A stretch of DNA of 64,000 bases from Polyangiaceae bacterium. GTDB lineage: Bacteria > Myxococcota_A > Polyangia > Polyangiales > Polyangiaceae. Numbering within the stretch: position 1 is the first letter of the stretch; the number at the start of each line of letters is the position of its first letter. Below are positions 37,541-45,687 of the stretch, one piece after another. The notes under the pieces were generated by a model. It ran no database searches. It was not told the origin of the DNA and saw only the letters and a list, made by a program, of their open reading frames with translations. Location of the stretch: NCBI GenBank assembly GCA_025937785.1, contig JAICQQ010000012.1:1-64000 (forward strand). Direction: 5' to 3'. The position numbers and the translations under genes were made by a program.

Positions 37541-38665
37541 ATGCGTCGGCTTGACTTATTGTGGATGGGTTTGTTGGGGCTCACCTGGGCGGTGGGTGTG
37601 CCCGCGTGCGGTGACAACGAGACCCAGCAGACCGCGGGGGCCGGCGGCAGTAGTGGGAACGGCGGCAGTGGCGGCAGCGCACCGACGACCAGCGGCAACA
37701 ACGCAGGTGGCACGGGTGGGGGCAGCAACAAGACTTCCGAAATCGGCTTGCCTTGTGAATCGAGCCAGGACTGCGCCACAGGGCTCGAGTGTCTGACGAG
37801 TCGATCCAAGGCCTTGACCGAAGGTGGGCCGGCGCACGGGTTCTGTTCGTTCCAGTGCGGCGATGCCGACACGCCGTCCGCGGAGGCGGACGCGGAGTGC
37901 CAGAAGCTGGATCCGAACTCGTTGTGTCACTACTTCGACGAGAACACTGCGTACTGCGTGCAGCGCTGCACCTTCGGGGTGCCCGAGAAATGTCAGGGTC
38001 GCGATGACGTCGTGTGCGATCTGGTACTGCACGAGGCTCCAGGGGCGGTCGCCTGCACGTCGGACATGGACTGCGACATCGGCGATGGCTGCTTGGCGAC
38101 GAGCGAGGATGCTGCGGAGGGCGTTTGTTATTCGACTCCGCAAGTTTGCTTGCCCCGCTGCAACTGGGATCAAGATTGCCCGTCGGGGCGCTTCTGCGAT
38201 CCGCGCTCGGGCGAGTGCATCGACGAGGAGCGGCCGGGTAAGCAGTTCGACGAGACGTGCGATCCTGACGCGGAGGTGGACGAATGCCAGGGCTTCTGCG
38301 CCAACGACGGCGTCTGCGTTCAGAAGTGCATCGTCGGCACCTATCCTGCGTGCGGATCGAGCAGTAACACCGACGCGAGCGCGGATTGCCTGTTCCTGGC
38401 GTATCAGGGAGCCAACGTCGGAGACGTCGGACTGTGCGGCGCGTTGTGCGACTGCACCGACGATTGCCGCGGGGATCTGGTGTGCATTCGCATCGAGAAC
38501 GACCAAGGTCCGTTCGAGTATCGTGGCCGTACCGGCCTGTGCGGGGTCGCGGGTGTCGAGGACACGGTGCTCAGCACCTGTGACGGTGCCGGCGGTGCCG
38601 GCGGTATGGGTGGCGGCTCTTGGGGCGGGCAAGCCGGAGAGGGTGGGGCGCCCTCAGGCGAGTAG
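37541..38665 (+). CDS. Cys-rich lipoprotein A of a tandem pair
   Basis: A 374-residue lipoprotein (lipobox VPAC, Cys 23; GGAGG eight bases upstream of the ATG). After a Gly/Ser/Thr linker (30-65) it has about 30 Cys, arranged in repeating CxxxxDC pairs (SSQDCATGLEC, TSDMDCDIGDGC, NWDQDCPSGRFCDPRSGEC), a pattern of stacked disulfide domains found in myxobacterial surface proteins. The C-terminus is a Gly-rich tail. It is paralogous to the next gene, three bases downstream, with the same order of segments. Function unknown; surface adhesion or scavenging is only a guess. Confidence 0.8.
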   Translation: MRRLDLLWMGLLGLTWAVGVPACGDNETQQTAGAGGSSGNGGSGGSAPTTSGNNAGGTGGGSNKTSEIGLPCESSQDCATGLECLTSRSKALTEGGPAHGFCSFQCGDADTPSAEADAECQKLDPNSLCHYFDENTAYCVQRCTFGVPEKCQGRDDVVCDLVLHEAPGAVACTSDMDCDIGDGCLATSEDAAEGVCYSTPQVCLPRCNWDQDCPSGRFCDPRSGECIDEERPGKQFDETCDPDAEVDECQGFCANDGVCVQKCIVGTYPACGSSSNTDASADCLFLAYQGANVGDVGLCGALCDCTDDCRGDLVCIRIENDQGPFEYRGRTGLCGVAGVEDTVLSTCDGAGGAGGMGGGSWGGQAGEGGAPSGE

Positions 38666-38668
38666 CCC

Positions 38669-39859
38669 ATGACTCGCCCCGCCTGGCCGCTCAGCAGCGT
38701 CCCCGTTCTCGCCGTGATCACCGCTTTCAGCGGTTGCGGCGATGACGAGGGGGTACCGGTGTCGCGCAGCGTCGAAAGCAATAACGCGACGGTTGGTTCG
38801 GGGGGGCTGGTCGATCCGGATGGGGGACAGCCGACCGCCAACTTCGGGCGGCCGTGCGAGCGCGCCGAGGACTGCGGCGTCGACCTGCTGTGTCTCACGT
38901 CCGCGTCGCACACCCTCAGCCAAGGCGGACCACCGGGTGGGCTGTGCACGGTAGCGTGCAACCAAGATCCATCGATCTGCGGCATGCACGCCGCGGACGC
39001 GCGCTGTGTAAACTTCGGCAGCACCTCCTACTGTCTCGAGGTCTGTGACTACGGATCGACTCGCACTGGCGCCTTCGACGCCGCGAAATGCCATGGCCGC
39101 ACCGACTTCGCTTGCACGCCGAGCTGGGTGAGCACGGGGCAGGCTTGCACCAGCGCAGAGGAATGCGTGAGCGGCGAGCGCTGTGACGGGACCTGCTTGC
39201 GCGATGTGCCGACGTGCATGCCGCGCTGCAACAGCGATACGGACTGCGCAGGAGAGTACTGCGATCCCCGCTCAGGCGAGTGTGTCGCGGGACTGCCGAG
39301 CGGGCGCCGCCTCGCGGAGCGGTGCAATGTCAGCATGGAACAGGACACGTGTCGCGGCAGTTGCGGCATGATCGAGCGCAGCGAGGGCGGCCGCTGCGAC
39401 GAAGCGTGCACCCTCGGGGCGTACCCGAGCTGCGGTGTGATACCGGAGCCACCCAATGTGGGCTGCGCCATTCCGGTGAATACAAAAGCTGGTTTTGGCG
39501 ATCTCGGCTACTGCGCGCTGCTATGTGACTGCACCCAAGACTGCCCAGACCAGATGGTGTGCGTCGTGGCCGAGCTCGACTACTTGCAGCGCCCCGGCTT
39601 TTGCAAGTCGCCGGAAGCCGGCGACCGCATCCGCAGCAGTTGCGGGACCGGTGGGGCGGGCGGCGAGGCGGGCGCTGCCAACGGGGGCGGCACCGGAAAC
39701 ACGAGCACGAGCACGAGCACGAGCACTAGCGCGGGAGCCGGGGGCGCGGGTCCCGGTCTCGCCACCGGGATCGGGGGGAGCTTTTCGCAAGCAGGCGCTC
39801 CCGCCGAAGGCGGCGCGGCGGGCGCCACCGACGCTTACGGCGGCACGTTCGGGTTGTAA
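38669..39859 (+). CDS. Cys-rich lipoprotein B of a tandem pair
   Basis: A 396-residue lipoprotein (lipobox FSGC, Cys 23) paralogous to the previous gene: RPCERAEDCGVDLLCLTS, NSDTDCAGEYCDPRSGEC, GYCALLCDCTQDCPDQMVCVV match segment by segment. The C-terminus is a Gly/Ala/Thr/Ser linker including a Ser-Thr run encoded by a hexamer repeat (39701-39728). It starts three bases after the stop of copy A, so the pair is an operon and arose by tandem duplication with heavy divergence. Confidence 0.8.
   Translation: MTRPAWPLSSVPVLAVITAFSGCGDDEGVPVSRSVESNNATVGSGGLVDPDGGQPTANFGRPCERAEDCGVDLLCLTSASHTLSQGGPPGGLCTVACNQDPSICGMHAADARCVNFGSTSYCLEVCDYGSTRTGAFDAAKCHGRTDFACTPSWVSTGQACTSAEECVSGERCDGTCLRDVPTCMPRCNSDTDCAGEYCDPRSGECVAGLPSGRRLAERCNVSMEQDTCRGSCGMIERSEGGRCDEACTLGAYPSCGVIPEPPNVGCAIPVNTKAGFGDLGYCALLCDCTQDCPDQMVCVVAELDYLQRPGFCKSPEAGDRIRSSCGTGGAGGEAGAANGGGTGNTSTSTSTSTSAGAGGAGPGLATGIGGSFSQAGAPAEGGAAGATDAYGGTFGL
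39701..39728. repeat. ACGAGC hexamer tandem repeat in coding sequence
   Basis: About four and a half ACGAGC units encode alternating Ser-Thr near the C-terminus of lipoprotein B; the frame is kept because the unit is six bases. Confidence 0.85.
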
Positions 39860-39865
39860 CGAGCC

Positions 39866-40357
39866 TCAGGGATCGAGCGAGGTACCGCTGGTGTCGATGC
39901 TGCCCCCGCGCATCGCTCCCGGACGGCGCGGGGGCGCCCCGCCGAAGCCTGAGCCGCCAAGGCCCGCACCCGCGGGCCACGCCGTCGAAAGCGTCCCGAG
40001 CTGGACGTCGACGCGGCGCCGAACCCACGCGGCGATGGTGCGGCGAGTCGGGGGGATCAAGAGCAGCATGCCAGCGACGTCGGTGAGCACGCCGGGCGTG
40101 ACCAGGAGCACACCACCGAGCAGGACCAGCATGCCGCTGATCACGCCTTCGTCCGGGACCCGCATCTCGCGCATCGCAGCTTGCCAGCGCCGCCACACGC
40201 GGAGCCCTTCGCGCTTCGCCAAAATGCCTCCGACGACCCCGGTCCCGACTGCGAGGCCCAGCGCGACCCAAAAGCTCGTAGCGCGAGCGATCAGCGTGAG
40301 CAGGTACAGCTCGAGGATGGGAACGACGATGAACAGGACCACCAGGCCGCGCAGCAT
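39866..40357 (-). CDS. fxsA: FxsA-family membrane protein
   Basis: A 163-residue FxsA-type protein with hydrophobic segments at about 1-22, 28-46 and 75-100, the conserved VPILELYLLTLIA start, the GGxLAKREGxxxWRR loop (43-57) and VLLVTPGVLTDVAGMLLLIPPTR. The C-terminal 50 residues are a Gly/Pro-rich soluble tail. In E. coli FxsA reduces F exclusion of phage T7, but the native role is unknown. It faces the tandem lipoproteins convergently. Confidence 0.9.
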   Translation of the reverse strand: MLRGLVVLFIVVPILELYLLTLIARATSFWVALGLAVGTGVVGGILAKREGLRVWRRWQAAMREMRVPDEGVISGMLVLLGGVLLVTPGVLTDVAGMLLLIPPTRRTIAAWVRRRVDVQLGTLSTAWPAGAGLGGSGFGGAPPRRPGAMRGGSIDTSGTSLDP

Positions 40358-40405
40358 CTCCCCAATCTAGTGCTGCGGGCGCCCTGCGGCCAGGTCGGCG
40401 CGAAA

Positions 40406-41566
40406 TCAGGGAGCAGGCGGAGGTTCGAGCGGGTGGGGCTCCGGCGGGGCACCCAAGCGGAACGCTTGCACGAAGCTCAGAGACCCGCCCGCGGGAGCCG
40501 GAAACGTTAGCTCGCCCAGCTGGGCGACCACGCACTGGGACACTTCGCGATCGGGGAAGCGGCTCTCGTCTTCTCGGACGCTCTCGATCGCGCCGTCGTC
40601 GCCGAGATCGATGCGCAGCGCGAGGCGACCCCAAAGCGCCGGGTCGCGCTCGAGCCTGCGTGCGTAGCAAGCCTCGACCGCCGGGATCGCGGGTGCCAGC
40701 GCTCCGGCGACGACGTCGGGCTCGAGCCGCCCTGGGTTCTCGAACAGCACTCCCGGTGCCGGACCGGTCGCAGGCACCGGGGCGTCGCCGCGCCAAAACT
40801 TCACGGAGAGCTCGGCCGCCACGAGCCCTGCGGCGGGTGCCGGATCGTAGCTGAGGTTTTCGACCGCCAGCGACAAGCAGCGGCCCGCCTCGGCGTCGAG
40901 CGCCGTCTTCTGCAGTGTCGCTCGCGTCACCTTGCCGCTGCGCCCGATGCTGAGGCGCAAGCGCGTCTCACCAGACAGTTCGCTGTTGCGGCGCAGCGCA
41001 TCCTCGTAGCAAAGCCGCAGCGGCCAGTAGCCACGGCTCCTCGATTGAGCGAGCAGTCCGCGCTGCGTGAGGCCGGGGCCCGACTTCGCAGGCAGCTGCC
41101 CGGCGATGAGCTCCGTGTCGACGACCACGCGTGCGCCTGGATGGAAACCCGCGCGGTTAGAGATGAAGCTCGGATCGCCTGTTCCGCCGAGGTTCCAGCG
41201 CGCGAGGGTTTCGTCCTCACCGGCGGCAAACACCGGACCCTGCGCGCGTGGCCGCTGGAACGTCTTGTACGGCCGCTCCACTTCGACTTGAGCCTCGATC
41301 GCCGGCGTTGGCGTGGGCGGCGGGGCTGCCAGCGCTTGGGGCGGGGCAGGAGGCGCCGGGTCCTGCGCTACCGCGCTGGCCGACGGCGGGGGGCTATCTC
41401 GGTGCATCCGCGCTTCTGCGATCGGGCGAGTGCTGACGACGCTGGCAGCCGCGAGAGGTGGGGTGAGCGGCGCCGGTGGCTGGTGCCCCGCGCACCCTGT
41501 GAGCAGCCCTGTGAGCAGCCCTGTGAGCGGCAGAGGCCAGAGGCAGGCGGGCAGCCGAGAGCTCAT
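40406..41566 (-). CDS. AgmX/PglI C-terminal-domain lipoprotein
   Basis: A 386-residue lipoprotein from ATG 41566, lipobox LTGC (Cys 25). The signal peptide itself is repetitive: TGLLTGLLTG comes from a 12-bp tandem repeat. After a Pro/Ala linker there are two TonB-C-like AgmX/PglI domains: one with RGYWPLRLCYEDALRR ... SGETRLRLSIGRSGKVTRATL (about 180-265) and one with AIPAVEACYARRLERDPALWGRLALRIDLGDDG (about 290-375), each with a conserved Cys-Tyr. These domains occur in myxobacterial gliding and adhesion proteins. Here the gene stands alone; its role is inferred only by family. Confidence 0.78.
   Translation of the reverse strand: MSSRLPACLWPLPLTGLLTGLLTGCAGHQPPAPLTPPLAAASVVSTRPIAEARMHRDSPPPSASAVAQDPAPPAPPQALAAPPPTPTPAIEAQVEVERPYKTFQRPRAQGPVFAAGEDETLARWNLGGTGDPSFISNRAGFHPGARVVVDTELIAGQLPAKSGPGLTQRGLLAQSRSRGYWPLRLCYEDALRRNSELSGETRLRLSIGRSGKVTRATLQKTALDAEAGRCLSLAVENLSYDPAPAAGLVAAELSVKFWRGDAPVPATGPAPGVLFENPGRLEPDVVAGALAPAIPAVEACYARRLERDPALWGRLALRIDLGDDGAIESVREDESRFPDREVSQCVVAQLGELTFPAPAGGSLSFVQAFRLGAPPEPHPLEPPPAP
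41495..41530. repeat. 12-bp tandem repeat inside a signal peptide
   Basis: Three CCCTGTGAGCAG units (the last with one change) encode the repeated Thr-Gly-Leu-Leu in the hydrophobic core of the AgmX/PglI lipoprotein's signal peptide. Repeat number would change signal-peptide length by four residues per unit. Confidence 0.85.
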
Positions 41567-41742
41567 CGCCGACCTCGATACTGCGCTCGGCCCAGGCGCG
41601 CAAGCGCCGTGCTGAGCGACCGGCCTCGTGTAGGCGTTCGTGCGCACTCACGGACCCCGGAGAACGCGTCGGGCGACCATTGAAACGCGGGGAAGACCCG
41701 GTGATAGTGATTTGCGTTGGACCACGGAGGAGGAGCCCAGCC

Positions 41743-43233
41743 ATGAGCGAAATCGAGAGCGCTGAGGGATTCGAGTTGCGCGAAGAGTTCCGCCACAGCC
41801 AAGTTTTCGGCAACCTCGGGTTGGGACCGCTGGAAACCCAGTACGAGGAGATCTTCGCCGAGGTGCTCGAGGACGGTGTGATCACCCAGGACGAGCGCGC
41901 GCGCCTCGACAAAGCCGCCGACAACCTGGGGCTCGATCGCGGCCGGCTTTACCGGCTCGAGCAGGCCATGGTCGCCGCCTATCAGCAACGCCACCACGTC
42001 AAGATCGTCGAGCACTTCGAGGAGCCCGCGGCGAGTCTGCAGCCGATCGACATGCAGGCGGCAGGTGGCGCAGGGCACGAGATGCTGCTGAGTCAGATCG
42101 AACAGCTGCGCGCGCGCGTGCGCGAACTCGAGGCGGAGCTCGTGCGCGTGCAAGCGAACGTGAACGTCGAGGTCGACTTGACCGATCTCGAGTCGGTCGC
42201 GGCGGACGCTACCGAAGACCCCGACGAGGCGTGGCGTCGCGTGCGGCGCGATCCGACGCAGCCTGCCCATATCCGCGCGCTCTACCGGGGTTACCGAGCG
42301 CGCGAAGAGCTGGACAAGGCCTGGTGCGTGGCGCAGGCGTTGGTGGCGCTCGGTGCAGCCACCGGGGACGAACGCGAGTGCTACGAGCGCTCGCGCAGCA
42401 CCACGTTGATTGCCCCCCGCGGCGCCCTCTCGCACGAAGCGTGGCACCGCTACCTGTTTCATCCCGAGCAAGAGCCACTCACGGGTCAGATCTTCGCGCT
42501 GGTCGCGCCGGCAGCCCTGCTCGGTCGGGTGTCGGCCCTGCGCCGGCAGGGGCACTTGCACCAACCACCGCCGGAGACCCGTCAAGATCCGGCGAAGGCA
42601 ACCATCACGGCGATCCGCGCGATCCCCTGGGCGGCCGCCTTGCTCGGGCTCGCGCCGCCTCCGATCTTCCTCGAGAAGGATCGCGACACCGGCTATGAGC
42701 ACATTCCGGCGGTGCCGCCCCAAACCGTGGTCGGCAAGCGTGTACTCACTGGCCTGAAGCATGCCGATCTCGCGTTCTTGATCGGTCGGCACTTGGCCTA
42801 TTATCGGCAAGAAAACTACGTGAAGGCCCTGTTCTCCGCGGTGCCCGACCTGGAAGACTTATTCCTTGCGGCCCTCACCGTGGGCAACCCGGGGCTGCCG
42901 ATCGCCGCGGACATGAAGCAGCGAGTCGGGCCCATCGCGCGGGCGATCGAGGCGATCCTCGAGCCCGCCCAGACCGACGCGCTGCGCGCGTGCTTTTTGC
43001 GCTTCGTAGAGGAGGGCGGCCGGACCAACCTCCAACGCTGGAGCCAAGGAGTCGAAAAGACGGCTTGCCGCGCCGGCATGCTGCTGGCCAACGACCTGCC
43101 CGCGGCACACGCGCTGCTCGAACGCGAAGAGGGCAGGCACGGCGAGTACGCGAAAGATCTGATCGCGTTCTGCACCAGCGAACCCTACTTCGCGCTGCGC
43201 CGCGAGCTGGGCATCGCTATCGATCAGAACTAA
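41743..43233 (+). CDS. Protein with coiled coil and degenerate M48-like peptidase domain
   Basis: A 496-residue soluble protein (ATG 41743 behind a purine-rich GGAGGAGGAG). Residues 30-80 form an EF/TerB-like helical unit, 112-145 a coiled coil (QIEQLRARVRELEAELVRVQ), 155-225 a helical repeat. The C-terminal half has the order of M48 metallopeptidases: AVPPQTVVGKRVLTGLKHADLAFLIGRHLAYYRQENY (324-359). The family's HExxH should be at LIGRHLAYYR, but R349-H350-L-A-Y353 keeps neither zinc-binding His, so the site is dead. No signal peptide or membrane helix is present. Its 3' end overlaps the convergent EI24 gene by 17 bases. Confidence 0.65.
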   Translation: MSEIESAEGFELREEFRHSQVFGNLGLGPLETQYEEIFAEVLEDGVITQDERARLDKAADNLGLDRGRLYRLEQAMVAAYQQRHHVKIVEHFEEPAASLQPIDMQAAGGAGHEMLLSQIEQLRARVRELEAELVRVQANVNVEVDLTDLESVAADATEDPDEAWRRVRRDPTQPAHIRALYRGYRAREELDKAWCVAQALVALGAATGDERECYERSRSTTLIAPRGALSHEAWHRYLFHPEQEPLTGQIFALVAPAALLGRVSALRRQGHLHQPPPETRQDPAKATITAIRAIPWAAALLGLAPPPIFLEKDRDTGYEHIPAVPPQTVVGKRVLTGLKHADLAFLIGRHLAYYRQENYVKALFSAVPDLEDLFLAALTVGNPGLPIAADMKQRVGPIARAIEAILEPAQTDALRACFLRFVEEGGRTNLQRWSQGVEKTACRAGMLLANDLPAAHALLEREEGRHGEYAKDLIAFCTSEPYFALRRELGIAIDQN

Positions 43234-44026
43234 GGGGCCGAGGCAGCTCCGACAGCACGTCCGGGTCGCTCGCCAAGAGCTGCCATACCAGTTCCGTGGC
43301 AGCAGCCGCTCCGATCGGCAACAGCACGATCTGACAGCCGCACGGGATCCAGAACAGCACCGCGAATGCGGCGCCGAAGCCGAGACAGGGGCCCTTGAAG
43401 CGGGTGAACAAGAGGTAGCGCTCTCGCATGCGGACACCCCGCAGCGTGAGCGGGTAGTCGAGCAGGTTCCATGCGAGCGCCAGGCTCGTCACGACGAGCT
43501 TGAGCGGCACCGTGATCACGACCAAGGGGGGCAGCAGAAGCTCGGCGAGCCATAGCGCCGCGAGCACGGGCACCACCCCGATCAGCACGAAGATCTGCGC
43601 GCGAAACCCACACCAAATTTCGGCGAAGAAACCGAGCGGCGCTCGCTCGGGGACCGCCAACGAGCGCTCGCGCAGCGTCACGATGCGCTCTAGTGCGGGG
43701 CCCGACAACGGCGGGGTAAGGGCAAACGCCAGGCTTGCCCCGAGCAGAAAAACGCCGACGGCCAGCAACCCGGAGGTGCCGGCCCACAGCACTTGGCCCG
43801 CGCTACTCTCGCCGCTCGGAAGCGCGGCCTGGATGGCTGGGAAAACCCAGCGCGTGGTGGACCAGCCCGCCGCGCCGAGCAGCAGCGTCAGGAGTAGCGC
43901 AGGCACGCAGGCGTATGGCCAGGTCTGAGGTGTTGCGAGCACGTAGTGGACGCCCCGAAACAGGGCGCGCACGCCCGTGGTGAAGCCGGGGGTTCGAGGC
44001 TGCGACAGAGGCGTGGCTGGTGTCAT
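43217..44026 (-). CDS. EI24/CysZ-like membrane protein
   Basis: A 269-residue membrane protein with five or six hydrophobic segments, including ACVPALLLTLLLGAAGW, LLAVGVFLLGASLAFALTPPLSGPALERI and the family-type PLVVITVPLKLVVTSLALAWNLLDYPLTLRG block, where the conserved D-Y-P-L-x-x-R-G motif of EI24/CysZ proteins is intact. CysZ is a sulfate transporter in enterobacteria, but EI24-domain proteins in other bacteria are uncharacterised. It overlaps the convergent upstream gene's stop. Transport function is possible, not shown. Confidence 0.85.
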   Translation of the reverse strand: MTPATPLSQPRTPGFTTGVRALFRGVHYVLATPQTWPYACVPALLLTLLLGAAGWSTTRWVFPAIQAALPSGESSAGQVLWAGTSGLLAVGVFLLGASLAFALTPPLSGPALERIVTLRERSLAVPERAPLGFFAEIWCGFRAQIFVLIGVVPVLAALWLAELLLPPLVVITVPLKLVVTSLALAWNLLDYPLTLRGVRMRERYLLFTRFKGPCLGFGAAFAVLFWIPCGCQIVLLPIGAAAATELVWQLLASDPDVLSELPRPLSSDR

Positions 44027-44181
44027 GGGCGCGTGACCGGGTGCGGGGGTTCGAGCGCTGAGGTGGCATTAACACTCCGTAGGTGGCAGCCGTCAATCGG
44101 CCGCAGCAGTCGCTCTCTGATCGCGCGAGCCCCGCGCCTCCGGCATTGCTGCGCTCGCCGCACAGCTGTATGGAGTTCAGT

Positions 44182-45687
44182 ATGGCAAAAGCAAAAAGCC
44201 CTCGCGCTCCCGCTCGACGTGCCGGCGGTCGCGCGCGCGGCGCCGGCCCAGGGCGAGCTGCCGGTAAAGCGCTTGCCACCCGAAAAGTCGCCCGGGCGAC
44301 TAGCAAGGGTGCACCTGATGGGGCGACGGCCGGGACCTCGGAGGCCAAGCAGTTGGTCCAGAGGCTGCGCCACGAAGGCATCGAGCGGGCCAAGATCGGT
44401 GGCTTCGATCTCGACGGGGTCTTGCGGGGCAAGTACGTTTCGCTCGAGAAGCTCGAGTCGGCGCTCGCCAAAGGTTTTGGATTTTGTGACGTCATTTTCG
44501 GTTGGGACATCGCCGACGCACTCTACGATCGCGCCACCCTGACCGGGTGGCACACGGGCTACCCGGACGTTCAGGCGGTGCTCGATCCCGAGACCGAACG
44601 GCGCATCCCCTGGGAGCCCGGCGTCGCCGCCCTTTTATGCGACTTTCGCGCGTCCAACGCCGAGCCTCATCCAGCCTGCCCGCGCTCGCTGCTGAAGCGA
44701 GTGATCGCCCACGCGCGCCGCTTGGGCTTCGAGCCCAAGGTGGGGGTCGAGTTCGAGTTCTTCGTCTTTCGCGAAACGCGCGACACGCTGCACGCGAAGC
44801 ACTTTCAGGAGCTGGCCCCCCTCGATCCCGGCATGTTCGGTTACAGCTGGCTGCGCACCGGGCAAGACGCCGACCTGATGCAAGATCTGCAGCGGAGTCT
44901 GGCGGGCTTCGGAATCGAGATCGAGGGGCTGCACACCGAAACCGGTCCGGGCGTCTACGAAGCTGCCTTGGCTGCGCGCGATGCCTTGGGTGCCGCCGAT
45001 CAGGCCGCGCTGTTCAAGACGGCCGTGAAGCAGATTGCCCACCGGCACGGCCTGAGCGCTTGCTTCATGGCGAAGTGGAGTGCGGCGTACCCTGGGTGCA
45101 GCGGCCACTTGCATCAAAGCCTGTGGCGAGCGGGGCAGAATGCCTTTCATGACGCGCGCGCCCAGGGCGGGATGTCCGCGGTCATGCGAAACTACCTTGC
45201 GGGTCAGCTCGCGCTGATGCAGGAGCTCACGTTGATGATGTCCCCCACGGTGAACAGCTACAAGCGCTACGTGCCAGGGTTGTGGGCCCCGCTCGTCGCC
45301 TCGTGGGGCGTCGAGAACCGCACTTGCGCCCTGCGCGTGATCGGCTGCGAGGATGCCAAAGCGGCGCGCATCGAACATCGCCAGGGCGCGGCGGACATCA
45401 ACCCCTACGTCGCCATCGCGGCGAGCGTCGGCGCAGGTCTGTGGGGCATCGAGCAGGAGCTCACGCCGCCCGAGGCGACGCAGGGTGATCCCGGCGACAG
45501 CGGCCCGAACAGTGTCCCGCGCACCCTGCGCGAAGCCATCGACGCATTCGCAGCGAGCAAGGCCGCGCGACAGCTGTTCGGTGCCGAGTTCGTCGAGCAC
45601 TACGCCATGACCCGCGAATGGGAGGCCCGCGCCTTCGAACGCGCAGTCACCACCTGGGAACTAGAACGCTACTTCGAGAGCATATGA
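44182..45687 (+). CDS. Glutamine synthetase-like ligase with basic N-terminal extension
   Basis: A 501-residue glutamine-synthetase-fold ligase of the PuuA/GlnA-like group, which joins glutamate to amines. Residues 1-55 are a Lys/Arg/Ala extension (AKAKSPRAPARRAGGRARGA) resembling histone-like tails, absent from the family core. The core begins near 72 with GGFDLDGVLRGKYVS. Catalytic residues are kept: E190 and E192 (metal), E260 in GPGVYE, H309/H311 in GHLHQS, and the ARIEHRQGAADINPY region (395-409). Start is ATG 44182 (or 44170). The gene overlaps the next by four bases (ATGA). Partnered with an iron alcohol dehydrogenase, it probably serves amine/polyamine use; the amine substrate is not known. 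Confidence 0.88.
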   Translation: MAKAKSPRAPARRAGGRARGAGPGRAAGKALATRKVARATSKGAPDGATAGTSEAKQLVQRLRHEGIERAKIGGFDLDGVLRGKYVSLEKLESALAKGFGFCDVIFGWDIADALYDRATLTGWHTGYPDVQAVLDPETERRIPWEPGVAALLCDFRASNAEPHPACPRSLLKRVIAHARRLGFEPKVGVEFEFFVFRETRDTLHAKHFQELAPLDPGMFGYSWLRTGQDADLMQDLQRSLAGFGIEIEGLHTETGPGVYEAALAARDALGAADQAALFKTAVKQIAHRHGLSACFMAKWSAAYPGCSGHLHQSLWRAGQNAFHDARAQGGMSAVMRNYLAGQLALMQELTLMMSPTVNSYKRYVPGLWAPLVASWGVENRTCALRVIGCEDAKAARIEHRQGAADINPYVAIAASVGAGLWGIEQELTPPEATQGDPGDSGPNSVPRTLREAIDAFAASKAARQLFGAEFVEHYAMTREWEARAFERAVTTWELERYFESI

